From Ectothiorhodospiraceae bacterium (GTDB lineage: Bacteria > Pseudomonadota > Gammaproteobacteria > Nitrococcales > Halorhodospiraceae), in NCBI GenBank assembly GCA_003552625.1, contig PUNM01000125.1:1-40394 (forward strand): a DNA stretch of 40,394 bases. The letters run 5' to 3'. Positions 26,083 through 33,867 of this stretch are shown piece after piece. Every line of letters begins with the position of its first letter. Position 1 is the first letter of the stretch. Position numbers and translations under genes: made by a program. The notes under the pieces are model-generated. The model saw nothing but the letters and a program-made list of their open reading frames with translations. It did not search any database and was not told where the DNA came from.

Positions 26083-27071
26083 GTCGGGATCTCCGGTGGT
26101 ACGTATCCGCGTTGCTTGTCGACGACGTTGCGCAGGGGGTAGCCCCCGCTCCAGCGCTCGAAGTTGTCGATGAACTGATGGATCAGGGCCTCCCGCCAGC
26201 CGACGAAATCCCCCGCCATATGGTGGGAGATGAAGACGTTGGGCATGTCCCAGAGCGGATGGGCAGCCGGCAGCGGTTCCTCCTCAAAGACATCCAGCGC
26301 CGCCCCGGCGATCACGCCTTGATCCAGCGCGGTGACCAGGTCGTCGGTGACGACGATGGGGCCGCGGCCAATGTTGATCAGCCGCGCGCCGGGATCCATC
26401 GCCGCGAACGCTTCGGCATCGAAGAGCCCCCGCGTGGTCTCCGTCAGCGGGGCGGCGATGACGACGTAGTCGGCCCGCGGCAATTGCTCGTGGAGCGCGT
26501 CGGTGCCGTAGACGGTGCCGAAATCGGGATCGTCGGAGCGCGGGCGGCTGGCGATGCCATCCACGGCCAGGCCGGCTCCGTCGAGGATCCGGGCGATCTG
26601 CCGGCCGATGGAGCCGGCGCCGACGACCAGGGCCCGCTTGCCCTGGATGCGCTCCGTCTCCCGGTGCCGCCATTCGCGCCGCTCCTGGAGGGCTAGCGTG
26701 GTGCGCATGTCCTTGGCGAAGAGCAGGATCATGCCGAGGACGGTCTCGGCGATGGGGCGGTCGAAGATGCCGCGGGCGTTGGTCACGGGGATCGAAGACT
26801 GGATGAGTTCGGGGAAGAGCAGGGCATCGACCCCGGCGCTGGTTGCGTGTACCCACTCCAGGCGCGTGGCGTGGGGCCAGGCGTCACGCACGAAGCGGGT
26901 GCGAAAGTCGGTCACGAGCAGGATCTGCGCCTCGCCAACGGCTTCGATCAGGCCCTCCCGCGTGGTCGCGTGGCGGATCTCCGCGCGCTCCTCCAGCCGG
27001 TCCAGCCCCGGTGGCGGGGCCTCATCAGGCGCGGTGAGCAGGGCAATCGTGGGGCGCTCGGCGGTGTCCAT
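26079..27071 (-). CDS. D-2-hydroxyacid dehydrogenase, NAD(P)-binding
   Basis: Reversibly reduces 2-oxoacids to D-2-hydroxyacids. It has 330 residues, with the Rossmann motif GAGSIGR at 151-157 and the catalytic trio R236 (NIGRG), E265 (VFEEEPLP) and H284 (SHHMAG). The sequence resembles the glyoxylate/hydroxypyruvate-reductase-like branch, but substrate cannot be fixed. It is the first gene of the leftward block, with GAGGAG nine bases before the ATG and a four-base overlap into the amidase. A 9-bp inverted repeat lies in the divergent region between it and the aminotransferase. Confidence 0.92.
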   Translation of the reverse strand: MDTAERPTIALLTAPDEAPPPGLDRLEERAEIRHATTREGLIEAVGEAQILLVTDFRTRFVRDAWPHATRLEWVHATSAGVDALLFPELIQSSIPVTNARGIFDRPIAETVLGMILLFAKDMRTTLALQERREWRHRETERIQGKRALVVGAGSIGRQIARILDGAGLAVDGIASRPRSDDPDFGTVYGTDALHEQLPRADYVVIAAPLTETTRGLFDAEAFAAMDPGARLINIGRGPIVVTDDLVTALDQGVIAGAALDVFEEEPLPAAHPLWDMPNVFISHHMAGDFVGWREALIHQFIDNFERWSGGYPLRNVVDKQRGYVPPEIPT

Positions 27072-27125
27072 GCGTGGCGACTCCTCGGCTCGCGGTCCCG
27101 CACACGTTATCCGTAGGCCCGGGTC

Positions 27126-27152
27126 GTTACAAGCTGCCGCGGTGCTTGTAAC
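27126..27152. promoter_or_regulatory. Perfect 9-bp inverted repeat in divergent promoter region
   Basis: GTTACAAGC-N9-GCTTGTAAC, perfectly symmetrical, between the divergent hydroxyacid dehydrogenase (start 27071) and aminotransferase (start 27238). It has the form of an operator for a dimeric regulator and could control both directions. No regulator gene is adjacent. The same sequence could fold into a 9-bp hairpin. Confidence 0.6.
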
Positions 27153-27237
27153 CGGTGCTACCGTGATGACAACGTATCATGGACCGCCCCGGCCCGACTG
27201 GGCCGGAACCATCTGCGAAGACTCGGAGGAGCGCGCC

Positions 27238-28440
27238 GTGGCCGCCCAACCTGAAGATATCGATGTGGACGACGTGCGCGAGCCGGTCTGGAGCCCCTCC
27301 GTCCGGGCCCTGCCGATCCCCGGCATCCGCAAGATGGTCAACATGGCCGCGGAGATGGACGACGTCATCCATCTGTCCATCGGCCAGCCGGACTTCCCCG
27401 TCCCGGAGCATATCCTCGAGGCCCACATCCAGGCCCTGCGCGAAGGCAAGACCGGCTACACCATGGATGCCGGGCTGCCACAGATGCTTGAGGCCGTAGC
27501 GGAGTACTACAGCCACCGCTACGACCGCCCGCTGGAGCCGGAGAACGTCCTCATTACGACGGGCGCCACCGAGGCAATGTACCTGGCCATCGCAGCCACC
27601 GCTGCCCCGGGGCGTCAGTTCCTGGTGCCCGATCCGACCTTCCCGCTCTATGCACCGCTGATCCGCATGAACGGGGCGGAGGTCAAGGCCATCCCGACCC
27701 GCGCCGAGCATGGCCACCAGCTCGATCCCCAGGAGGTGATCGACAACATCGGGATGCGCACCTTCGGGATCATCCTCAACTCGCCGAGCAACCCAACGGG
27801 CACCGTCTATCCCAAGGAGACGGTGGAGGCCATCGTCCAGGAGGCCGCCTACCGCGGGGTGTATGTCTTCAGTGACGAGGTCTACGACCACCTGTTGCTC
27901 GACGAGATGGAGTACCCCAGCGTCCTGCGCTGTACGTCGGATCTGGACCACGTCATGGCCGTGTCGAGCCTGTCGAAGACCTTCAGCATGGCCGGGTTGC
28001 GTATCGGCTGGCTGATCTCCAGCCAGGGGGCGATCAAGAAGCTCCAGCGTTTCCATATCTTCACCACCACGGTGGCGAATACTCCGGCCCAGTGGGCTGG
28101 GGTGGCCGCCCTGCGCGGCGGCATGGAGTGCGTCGATGAGATGCTGGAAGCCTATCGGGCCCGGCGGGACCGGATCGTGGAACTGGTCAGCAAGACCCCG
28201 TTCATGACCAGCTACCGGCCCCAGGGCGCCTTCTACATCTTCCCCTCCCTGCCGCCGAATACCGACGCCACCAACGTGGCGACCCGCATGCTCAAGGAGA
28301 CGGGCGTCTGCGTCGTCCCGGGCGATGCGTTCGGTGACAGCTGCCCGAACTCCCTGCGGATCAGTTACGCCGCCTCGATGGATGACATCGAGCGGGCGTT
28401 CGAGCGCATCGTCCCGTGGATGGAGAAACAGGATTTCTGA
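27238..28440 (+). CDS. PLP-dependent class I/II aminotransferase
   Basis: Fold-type I aminotransferase of 400 residues in the aspartate-aminotransferase-like group. PLP-binding features are SPSNPTG (182-188), DEVYDHLL (213-220) and the Schiff-base lysine K247 in SSLSKTFSMAG, with LRISYA near the C-terminus. The GTG start is chosen because GGAGGA stands seven bases upstream; an in-frame upstream ATG near 27168 lies in the promoter region. The acidic N-terminus (PEDIDVDDVREP) fits a halophile. It is divergent from the amidase/hydroxyacid block and may share its control; its amino-group donor and acceptor are unknown. Confidence 0.92.
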   Translation: MAAQPEDIDVDDVREPVWSPSVRALPIPGIRKMVNMAAEMDDVIHLSIGQPDFPVPEHILEAHIQALREGKTGYTMDAGLPQMLEAVAEYYSHRYDRPLEPENVLITTGATEAMYLAIAATAAPGRQFLVPDPTFPLYAPLIRMNGAEVKAIPTRAEHGHQLDPQEVIDNIGMRTFGIILNSPSNPTGTVYPKETVEAIVQEAAYRGVYVFSDEVYDHLLLDEMEYPSVLRCTSDLDHVMAVSSLSKTFSMAGLRIGWLISSQGAIKKLQRFHIFTTTVANTPAQWAGVAALRGGMECVDEMLEAYRARRDRIVELVSKTPFMTSYRPQGAFYIFPSLPPNTDATNVATRMLKETGVCVVPGDAFGDSCPNSLRISYAASMDDIERAFERIVPWMEKQDF

Positions 28441-28461
28441 CGACGCTACCGGGTGTGGCGC

Positions 28462-28492
28462 GGGCTGAGCACTCCTGCGGGAGGCTCGGCCC
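28462..28492. terminator. Hairpin between convergent aminotransferase and sufT
   Basis: GGGCTGAGC pairs with GCTCGGCCC (one G-U pair), extended inside by CTCC/GGAG around a 4-base loop. It fills the 60-base gap between two converging genes and could serve both. No U-tract follows on either strand. Confidence 0.5.
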
Positions 28493-28500
28493 GGTCCAGC

Positions 28501-29052
28501 TCAGAGCAGCCCGACCTGGAGTTTCGCCGCCTCGGACATCATCTCCTTGCCCCAGGGCGGGGTGAAGACGAGGTTGACCTGGACATCGGTGACCGTGGGG
28601 ACCATTTCCACCTTCACCCGCACGTCGTGGGCGAGGATATCGCCCATGCCGCAACCGGGCGCGGTGAGGGTCATGTCGATATCCACGTGCCGCTGCCCCT
28701 GTCCGTCCTTTTCAATGTCGCAGCGGTAGATCAGGCCCAGGTCCACGACGTTGACCGGGATCTCCGGGTCGTAGCAGGTGGCCATCTGCTCCCAGATTAG
28801 CTGCTCCACGTCCTTGTCCGAGGCATCATCCGGTAGCTGCGGCGGTTCAGGCGGTTCCTTGCCGATGGCGTCGGCGTTGGTGCCGTCGATCCGAAAGAGA
28901 TACCCCTGCAGGTAGATCGTGTAACTGCCGCCGAGCGCCTGAGTCAGCACGCCCTCCGCACCGGCCGGGATGATCCCGGTGTCGCCGGCCGGGATGACCA
29001 CGGCCTCGCAGTCACGCTGGAAGGTGATGGGTTCGCCCCTGGGTGCGTACAT
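28501..29052 (-). CDS. sufT: SufT-like Fe-S cluster assembly protein (MIP18/DUF59 domain)
   Basis: Accessory factor for iron-sulfur protein maturation. About 183 residues: an N-terminal SufT-specific part (ITFQRDCEAVVIPAG, LTQALGGSYTIYLQGYLFRI) and a C-terminal MIP18 domain with DPEIPVNVVDLGLIY and the conserved cysteine in TAPGCGMGD. ATG 29052 matches the family start; an ATG at 29088 would add 12 residues without a Shine-Dalgarno sequence. No other suf or isc gene is in the window, so it stands apart from its functional partners. It converges on the aminotransferase gene. Confidence 0.9.
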   Translation of the reverse strand: MYAPRGEPITFQRDCEAVVIPAGDTGIIPAGAEGVLTQALGGSYTIYLQGYLFRIDGTNADAIGKEPPEPPQLPDDASDKDVEQLIWEQMATCYDPEIPVNVVDLGLIYRCDIEKDGQGQRHVDIDMTLTAPGCGMGDILAHDVRVKVEMVPTVTDVQVNLVFTPPWGKEMMSEAAKLQVGLL

Positions 29053-29151
29053 GGTATCGACTCTACCGGGTGTGGACGTTTGCCACATCGTAGCAAAAGT
29101 GGACCGGTCGAGTCGGCATCACACGAACATGGATTGCCGTTGCCGAGAGGG

Positions 29152-29177
29152 GCGCCGGCGGTTGAGCCCGCCGGCGC
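29152..29177 (-). terminator. GC hairpin after the phasin gene
   Basis: Perfect 10-bp stem GCGCCGGCGG/CCGCCGGCGC with a 6-base loop, 13 bases beyond the phasin stop. No U-tract follows on the phasin strand. Confidence 0.5.
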
Positions 29178-29189
29178 GGCGCGGAGTGC

Positions 29190-29555
29190 TCAGGCCGCCT
29201 TCGCCGGCGGCTTGGCGGGAACGGCTGGCTTGCTGGCTGCGGCGTTCATGGCCGTGGTGAACTCCTGGCCGATACGGCTGAAGGCCTCGGCATCGTCGCG
29301 CATACGCTCGCGCAGGGCCTCTGCATAGCGGCTCTGCTGCTCCAGGTAGGCCTGGTAGCTGGCGGTATCATGGACCTGCGCGACGGCGCGCATCTGGTCC
29401 AGGCTCATGCGGGTGTACTCGAAGGCCGACTCCATCTGCCGGTGAAACATCTTTTGGTAGCTGTCCAGTGCCGAGTCATTGAGTCGCCGCATGGGGGCCA
29501 GCCAGCTCTCGGATTGGCGGGTGATCTGGCCGAGCCAGTCGGTTTCGGTCTGCAT
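29190..29555 (-). CDS. Phasin family protein (polyhydroxyalkanoate granule coat)
   Basis: Small amphipathic helical protein of 121 residues resembling phasins that coat polyhydroxyalkanoate granules (WLAPMRRLNDSALDSYQKM, then long helix-forming stretches) and ending in an Ala/Pro/Lys-rich tail, PAVPAKPPAKAA, as in many phasins. AGAGGA lies about seven bases before the ATG. A perfect 9-bp inverted repeat stands 22 bases upstream and may be its operator. No PHA synthase, depolymerase or phaR is in the window, so the granule role rests on the family match only. Confidence 0.8.
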   Translation of the reverse strand: MQTETDWLGQITRQSESWLAPMRRLNDSALDSYQKMFHRQMESAFEYTRMSLDQMRAVAQVHDTASYQAYLEQQSRYAEALRERMRDDAEAFSRIGQEFTTAMNAAASKPAVPAKPPAKAA

Positions 29556-29576
29556 GGTCGGTTCCTCTCGACGGGG

Positions 29577-29602
29577 AGCGTGCAGGCGGGGTGCTGCACG
29601 CT
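29577..29602. promoter_or_regulatory. Inverted repeat upstream of the phasin gene
   Basis: AGCGTGCAG-N8-CTGCACGCT, a perfect 9-bp inverted repeat 22 bases before the phasin ATG. It is a possible operator or leader hairpin. The TGCAG/CTGCA cores recall the GC-rich, TGC-containing sites reported for the phasin repressor PhaR, but no exact match is claimed. Confidence 0.5.
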
Positions 29603-29701
29603 AGGAAAGTCTAGCAGCGCCCTCGGGAATTGCCACGCGACGCCGGGGAGCGGGATCCCCTACACTGGACGGTGCGCACTAAAGGATGGATGGAGGTCGG
29701 A

Positions 29702-30466
29702 ATGGCGAACCATGAGGCGACTCCGGGGAGCGCCGCAGCGCAACCGGAGCTGGCCCGAGAGGCCAGTTCGGCGACCGTGGTGATCTTCCGCTCCGGGCTG
29801 ACGGATACACGTTCGGTTGTGCGGGCGTTGAGTCGCCACGGCGTCGATTACCGGGAGGTGGAGATGCCGATGGGGTCGTCGGCCATGCGCGACCGCTTCC
29901 ACCGGCTCCAGGCGATGACCGGCTGGCGGAGCCTGCCGCAGATCTTCGTCCACGGCGCTTTCGTCGGTGGCCCGGACGAACTGCTTGAGCACCCCGTTCT
30001 CGCCGGGGACAGCGGCGGACAAGGGCCGTCCCGCGCCGAGCGGCCGGGCCGGCTGCTCGGCTACGGTGGCCTGATCCCGTTCGTTATCGGCGTCTTCGTC
30101 GCGGCGCTGGCGCCGCAGCCGCTTCACGAGCAGGCAGTTGCCGCTACCCTCGTCTACGGTGCCGTGATCCTCTCGTTCATCGGCGCCGTCCACTGGGGCA
30201 TCGCGCTGATCCGCGATCAGCGGCCCTGGGGCGTGATGGTGGGCAGCGTCCTGCCGGCACTCCTCGGTGCGGTGGCGGCCGCGATCGGAGTCACGGAGAG
30301 TCCGGGCGTCGGGGCGCTGCTGCTGGCCGCCGGGTTCGCGGCCTGGTACGGCTACGAGCGGGTGGCAGACCCCGGGGTCGCCTTCCCGCCCTGGTACCGG
30401 CGGCTACGCATGCACCTGACCGCCACCGTCTGCCTGCTGCTGCTGCTCCTGGCGCTGCTCGCCTGA
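29702..30466 (+). CDS. Cysteine-less glutaredoxin-like domain fused to DUF3429 membrane domain
   Basis: Two-part protein of 254 residues. Residues about 24-100 align with a glutaredoxin fold: an opening beta strand VVIFRS, the helix start, the cis-proline segment SLPQIFVHG and the GGPDEL end. The usual CPYC active site reads LTDT, and this domain contains no cysteine at all, so it cannot perform dithiol redox chemistry. Residues about 115-254 hold five hydrophobic segments with GAVHWGIAL and the GYERVAD region of DUF3429. The start has GGAGGT four bases upstream; an in-frame ATG at 29690 is less likely. Function is unknown; a binding or scaffolding role for the redox-dead domain is inference. 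Confidence 0.82.
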   Translation: MANHEATPGSAAAQPELAREASSATVVIFRSGLTDTRSVVRALSRHGVDYREVEMPMGSSAMRDRFHRLQAMTGWRSLPQIFVHGAFVGGPDELLEHPVLAGDSGGQGPSRAERPGRLLGYGGLIPFVIGVFVAALAPQPLHEQAVAATLVYGAVILSFIGAVHWGIALIRDQRPWGVMVGSVLPALLGAVAAAIGVTESPGVGALLLAAGFAAWYGYERVADPGVAFPPWYRRLRMHLTATVCLLLLLLALLA

Positions 30467-30491
30467 CCCGATTCTGGGTCCGCGTCCGGCC

Positions 30492-32051
30492 TCAGTCGCG
30501 CCCGAGCCACTGAATCCGGTAGAGGTCGAGCCGCCGGTCCTTGTAGTTGCGGACCGAGCCCTCGTTGCGGATCTCGGTGAGCTTGTCCAGGTCCAGGTCC
30601 ACGATCAGGGTCATCTCCGTATTCGGCGTGGTCTCCGCCACGATGGCGTCGTGGGGGAAGGCGAAATCCGCCGGTGAGAAGACCGCGGACTGGGAATACT
30701 GGATGTCGATGTTCTCCACCTTCGGCAGGTTGCCGACAGAGCCGGTGATCGCCACGTAGCACTCGTTCTCGATGGCCCGGGCCTGGGCGCAGCGGCGCAC
30801 CCGCAGGTAGCCGGTCTGGGTGTCCACCCAGTACGGCACGAAGAGGATGCGTGCCCCCTTCTGATTGAGGATCCGCGGCAGCTCCGGGAACTCGGAGTCG
30901 TAGCAGACGAGGATCCCGATCTTGCCGATGTCGGTCTCGAAGACGTTGAGTTCGTCGCCGCCGCGCACGCCCCAGTAGGCGCGCTCATCCGGGGTGATGT
31001 GCAGCTTGTATTGCTGGTCGGTGGTCCCGTCCCGACGGCAGAGGTAGGAGACGTTGTAAAGCGTCTGGTCCTGATAGACCGGCATCGACCCGGCGATGAT
31101 GTTGATGTTGTAAGAGACCGCCAGCCGCGAGATCTCATCGACGATCTCGTCCGTATACTGGGCAAGCCCGCGGATTGCCTCCGCCGGATACTCCTGGTTG
31201 AACAGCGAGAGTAGCGGCCCGTTGAAGAACTCCGGGAAGAGAGCGAAATCCGCGTTGTAGCCGGCGAGTGCATCGACGAAGAACTCGACCTGGTCGATCA
31301 GCTCGTCCACCGAACTCATCGGACGCATCTGCCACTGCACAGTGCCCACCCGGACGACCGCCTTGCGCCGGCTGATCAGCGGCTGCTCCTTGGGCTCGTA
31401 GAAGATGTTGTTCCACTGCACCAGCGTCGCGTAGGCGTAGGAGTCCCGGTCCGACGGCAGGTAGTCGGTGATGATGCGCCGGACGTGGAAGTCGTTGGCC
31501 AATTGGAAGGAGAGGATCGGGTCGTAGATCTCCTTGCGCTTGACCAGCTCGATGTACTCCTCCGGCGACATCTGGTCGGCGTGCTTGGTGTAGCCGGGAA
31601 TGCGGCCGCCGGCGACGATCCCGCGCAGGTTCAGGCGCCGGCACAGCTCTTTGCGGGCGTCGTAGAGGCGACGGCCGAGGCGCATGGAGCGATACTCCGG
31701 GTGAACAAAGATATCCACCCCGTAGAGGACGTCGCCATTCGGGTCGTGGGTGGTGAGGTATCCGCCGCCGGTGATCTCCTCATACGTGTGCTTGTCACCG
31801 AAGCGGCCATAGTCCACGATCAAGGTAATAGCCCCAGCGACCACGCGACCATTGTCCTCGATACAGATCTGCCCCTCCGGAAAGCGATTGATCTGCGCGG
31901 CGAACTGCTCGCGCGACCACGCCCCGTCCATGTCCGGGTACACGTGGTCCATGATCTGCGCCACGTCGTCGTAGTCCTCGAGAACCATGTTCCGCAGGCG
32001 CAGATGGTGTTCGTCCTGGTCGTTCCGCTCGGAATCCGGATGCTCGCTCAT
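30492..32051 (-). CDS. GNAT acetyltransferase-carbon/nitrogen hydrolase fusion protein
   Basis: Bifunctional-looking protein of 519 residues. The first 220 form a GNAT domain with the acetyl-CoA loop region VHPEYRSMRLGRRLY (117-131). Residues about 232-510 are a nitrilase-superfamily domain with a complete triad: E274 (LFPEFF), K349 (QYKLHITPDE) and C383 (LVCYDSEFPE). Such hydrolases act on amides or nitriles in the cytoplasm. The two-domain form occurs in other bacteria but its reaction is not established to my knowledge. It stands alone, divergent from tamA and convergent with the DUF3429 gene. A 17-bp palindrome lies upstream. Confidence 0.92.
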   Translation of the reverse strand: MSEHPDSERNDQDEHHLRLRNMVLEDYDDVAQIMDHVYPDMDGAWSREQFAAQINRFPEGQICIEDNGRVVAGAITLIVDYGRFGDKHTYEEITGGGYLTTHDPNGDVLYGVDIFVHPEYRSMRLGRRLYDARKELCRRLNLRGIVAGGRIPGYTKHADQMSPEEYIELVKRKEIYDPILSFQLANDFHVRRIITDYLPSDRDSYAYATLVQWNNIFYEPKEQPLISRRKAVVRVGTVQWQMRPMSSVDELIDQVEFFVDALAGYNADFALFPEFFNGPLLSLFNQEYPAEAIRGLAQYTDEIVDEISRLAVSYNINIIAGSMPVYQDQTLYNVSYLCRRDGTTDQQYKLHITPDERAYWGVRGGDELNVFETDIGKIGILVCYDSEFPELPRILNQKGARILFVPYWVDTQTGYLRVRRCAQARAIENECYVAITGSVGNLPKVENIDIQYSQSAVFSPADFAFPHDAIVAETTPNTEMTLIVDLDLDKLTEIRNEGSVRNYKDRRLDLYRIQWLGRD

Positions 32052-32081
32052 GGGGGTGCCGATCCTTTCCGCTGCTCAGTC

Positions 32082-32098
32082 GCCTGCCCGGGGCAGGC
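32082..32098. promoter_or_regulatory. 17-bp palindrome in GNAT-nitrilase/tamA divergent region
   Basis: GCCTGCCC-G-GGGCAGGC, perfect 8-bp arms around one base, 31 bases before the GNAT-nitrilase ATG. A TATAC core at 32116-32120 reads as a -10-like box in both directions (TATACA and TATACT), but no convincing -35 boxes accompany it. Possible operator. Confidence 0.4.
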
Positions 32099-32139
32099 CT
32101 CGCAAAGCCCCCGAGTATACAAGTGCAAGGGCGTCGAGA

Positions 32140-33867
32140 GTGAGGGGCGTGCTGGCCATCGCCCTGGTTTTGGTGGCCCTGCTGCTCGCCCGGCCGGCGG
32201 CGGCTAATGTCGAGGTGGTGGTTCAGGGGGTGAGTGGAGAACTCGCCGAGCAGGTCCGCGGCCACGTGGGGGAGCCACGCTCGGCGGAGCCCGCCGCGGT
32301 CTCGGCTTTTCGGCGCCGGGCACCGGAGCGCGCCCGCCAGGGGCTGGAGGCGGTCGGCTATTACCAGTCCTCCATCGAGGTCCGGCGCGAGACCCGGGAC
32401 GACGGCGGGGTCAGGTTGCTGGTGTTGGTCGATCCGGGGGATCCGGTTCGCATCGAAGACATCCAGCTTCTCATCAGCGGCGAGGCCTTGCAGGATCCCG
32501 CTTTTGCCGGGCTGGAGCAGCGTCTGCCGATCAGCGAGGGTGATACGCTCCACCACGGCCGCTACACCCAGGCGCGGCGTTCCATCCAGAACCTGGCCCT
32601 GGAACGCGGTTATTTCGACGGCCGGTTCGTGACCCGTCGTGTGGAGGTCGACCCCGAGGCGCAGACGGCAGTGGTTCGGCTGCACTTCCACAGCGGCATG
32701 CGTTACAGCTTCGGGGCGGTGACCTTCTCGGAATCACCGCTTGCCGAGGAGTTTCTGCAACGGATGGTCCCCTTCGAGGAGGGCGAGCCGTACACCGCCG
32801 CCCAGATTGCCCGATTCAACCGGGAGCTGCTCAATACCGGCTATTTCAGCGACGTGCGCGTCCGTCCGGCCCGTGAGCAGGCGTCCGAGGGCCGTGTCCC
32901 CGTAGGGGTGCAGCTCTCGGCGCGGGCGCGGCACGAGATCACTACCGGGGTCGGTTACACCACGGACCTGGGGGCGCGGATCCGTCTGGGCTGGCGGCGG
33001 CCCTGGGTCAATCAGTGGGGCCACTCCCTGGCGGTGGAGAGTGAGATCGCCCAGCGGCGGCAGAATATTACCTCCACCTACACCGTGCCGCTTCGCGATC
33101 CCCTGCGCACCTCACTGCAGTACCAGTTCGGTGTCCAGGCCCAGGACGTGGCGGATATCGAGACCGAGCAGATCACCGCCTCGGTGCAGCATCGCCATCA
33201 GTTGCGCACCGGGTGGCAGCAGGTGATCTCGCTGCGCGCCGACCGCGAGCGCTACTGGATTGACGATGTCCGGCGCACAACGCAGCTCTATGTTCCGGGG
33301 ATCAGCTGGAGTCGGGTGCGCGCCCGCGGCGGGCTCGATCCCCGCTGGGGAGACCGGCAGATGCTCTCGCTGGAGGTCGCTGACCCGGTGTTGGCTTCGG
33401 ATATTGAAGTCCGGCGGGTACGGGCGGCTACCCGCTGGGTGCGGACCTTCGCCCAGCGGCACCGGTTCCTCGCCCGCGGCGAGGTCGGCGCCCTGGCCAC
33501 GGACTCCTTCGAGGACGTGCCCCCATCGTTGCGCTTTTACGCCGGCGGTGACCAAAGCGTGCGCGGCTACAAGTATCAGACTCTGGGGCCGGAGCAGAAC
33601 GGCACGGTCATCGGTGGCCGGTACCTGGCCGTAGGCAGCATCGAGTACGGTTATCAGCTGACGCCCAACTGGCGCCCTGCGGTCTTCGTGGATGCCGGTA
33701 ACGCCTACAAGGATTGGGACGACCTGGGTGGTGAGGCGAAGGTGGGTGCCGGTGCCGGGATACGCTGGTCATCGCCCGTCGGGCCGGTGCGGTTTGATTT
33801 CGCCTCCACCGTCGGTGAGGCCGACGACTCGTGGCGGATCCACTTCTCGATGGGGTCGGATCTGTGA
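32140..33867 (+). CDS. tamA: Translocation and assembly module outer-membrane protein TamA
   Basis: Omp85-superfamily protein that, with TamB, inserts autotransporters and other proteins and supports outer-membrane lipid transport. It has 575 residues, equal to E. coli TamA. A signal peptide (LAIALVLVALLLARPAAA) is followed by three POTRA domains (to about residue 255) and a C-terminal 16-strand barrel with the conserved loop-6 motif RGYKY (about residue 475) and GPVRFDFA near the end. The GTG start at 32140 is chosen for its fit to the signal peptide and AAGG nine bases upstream. Its stop overlaps the tamB ATG by one base. Confidence 0.94.
   Translation: MRGVLAIALVLVALLLARPAAANVEVVVQGVSGELAEQVRGHVGEPRSAEPAAVSAFRRRAPERARQGLEAVGYYQSSIEVRRETRDDGGVRLLVLVDPGDPVRIEDIQLLISGEALQDPAFAGLEQRLPISEGDTLHHGRYTQARRSIQNLALERGYFDGRFVTRRVEVDPEAQTAVVRLHFHSGMRYSFGAVTFSESPLAEEFLQRMVPFEEGEPYTAAQIARFNRELLNTGYFSDVRVRPAREQASEGRVPVGVQLSARARHEITTGVGYTTDLGARIRLGWRRPWVNQWGHSLAVESEIAQRRQNITSTYTVPLRDPLRTSLQYQFGVQAQDVADIETEQITASVQHRHQLRTGWQQVISLRADRERYWIDDVRRTTQLYVPGISWSRVRARGGLDPRWGDRQMLSLEVADPVLASDIEVRRVRAATRWVRTFAQRHRFLARGEVGALATDSFEDVPPSLRFYAGGDQSVRGYKYQTLGPEQNGTVIGGRYLAVGSIEYGYQLTPNWRPAVFVDAGNAYKDWDDLGGEAKVGAGAGIRWSSPVGPVRFDFASTVGEADDSWRIHFSMGSDL

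Noticed and set aside
26515-27237. Upstream extension of the aminotransferase frame
   Set aside because: Most of it runs antisense through the hydroxyacid dehydrogenase gene. The GTG at 27238 has an ideal ribosome site and gives the family length.
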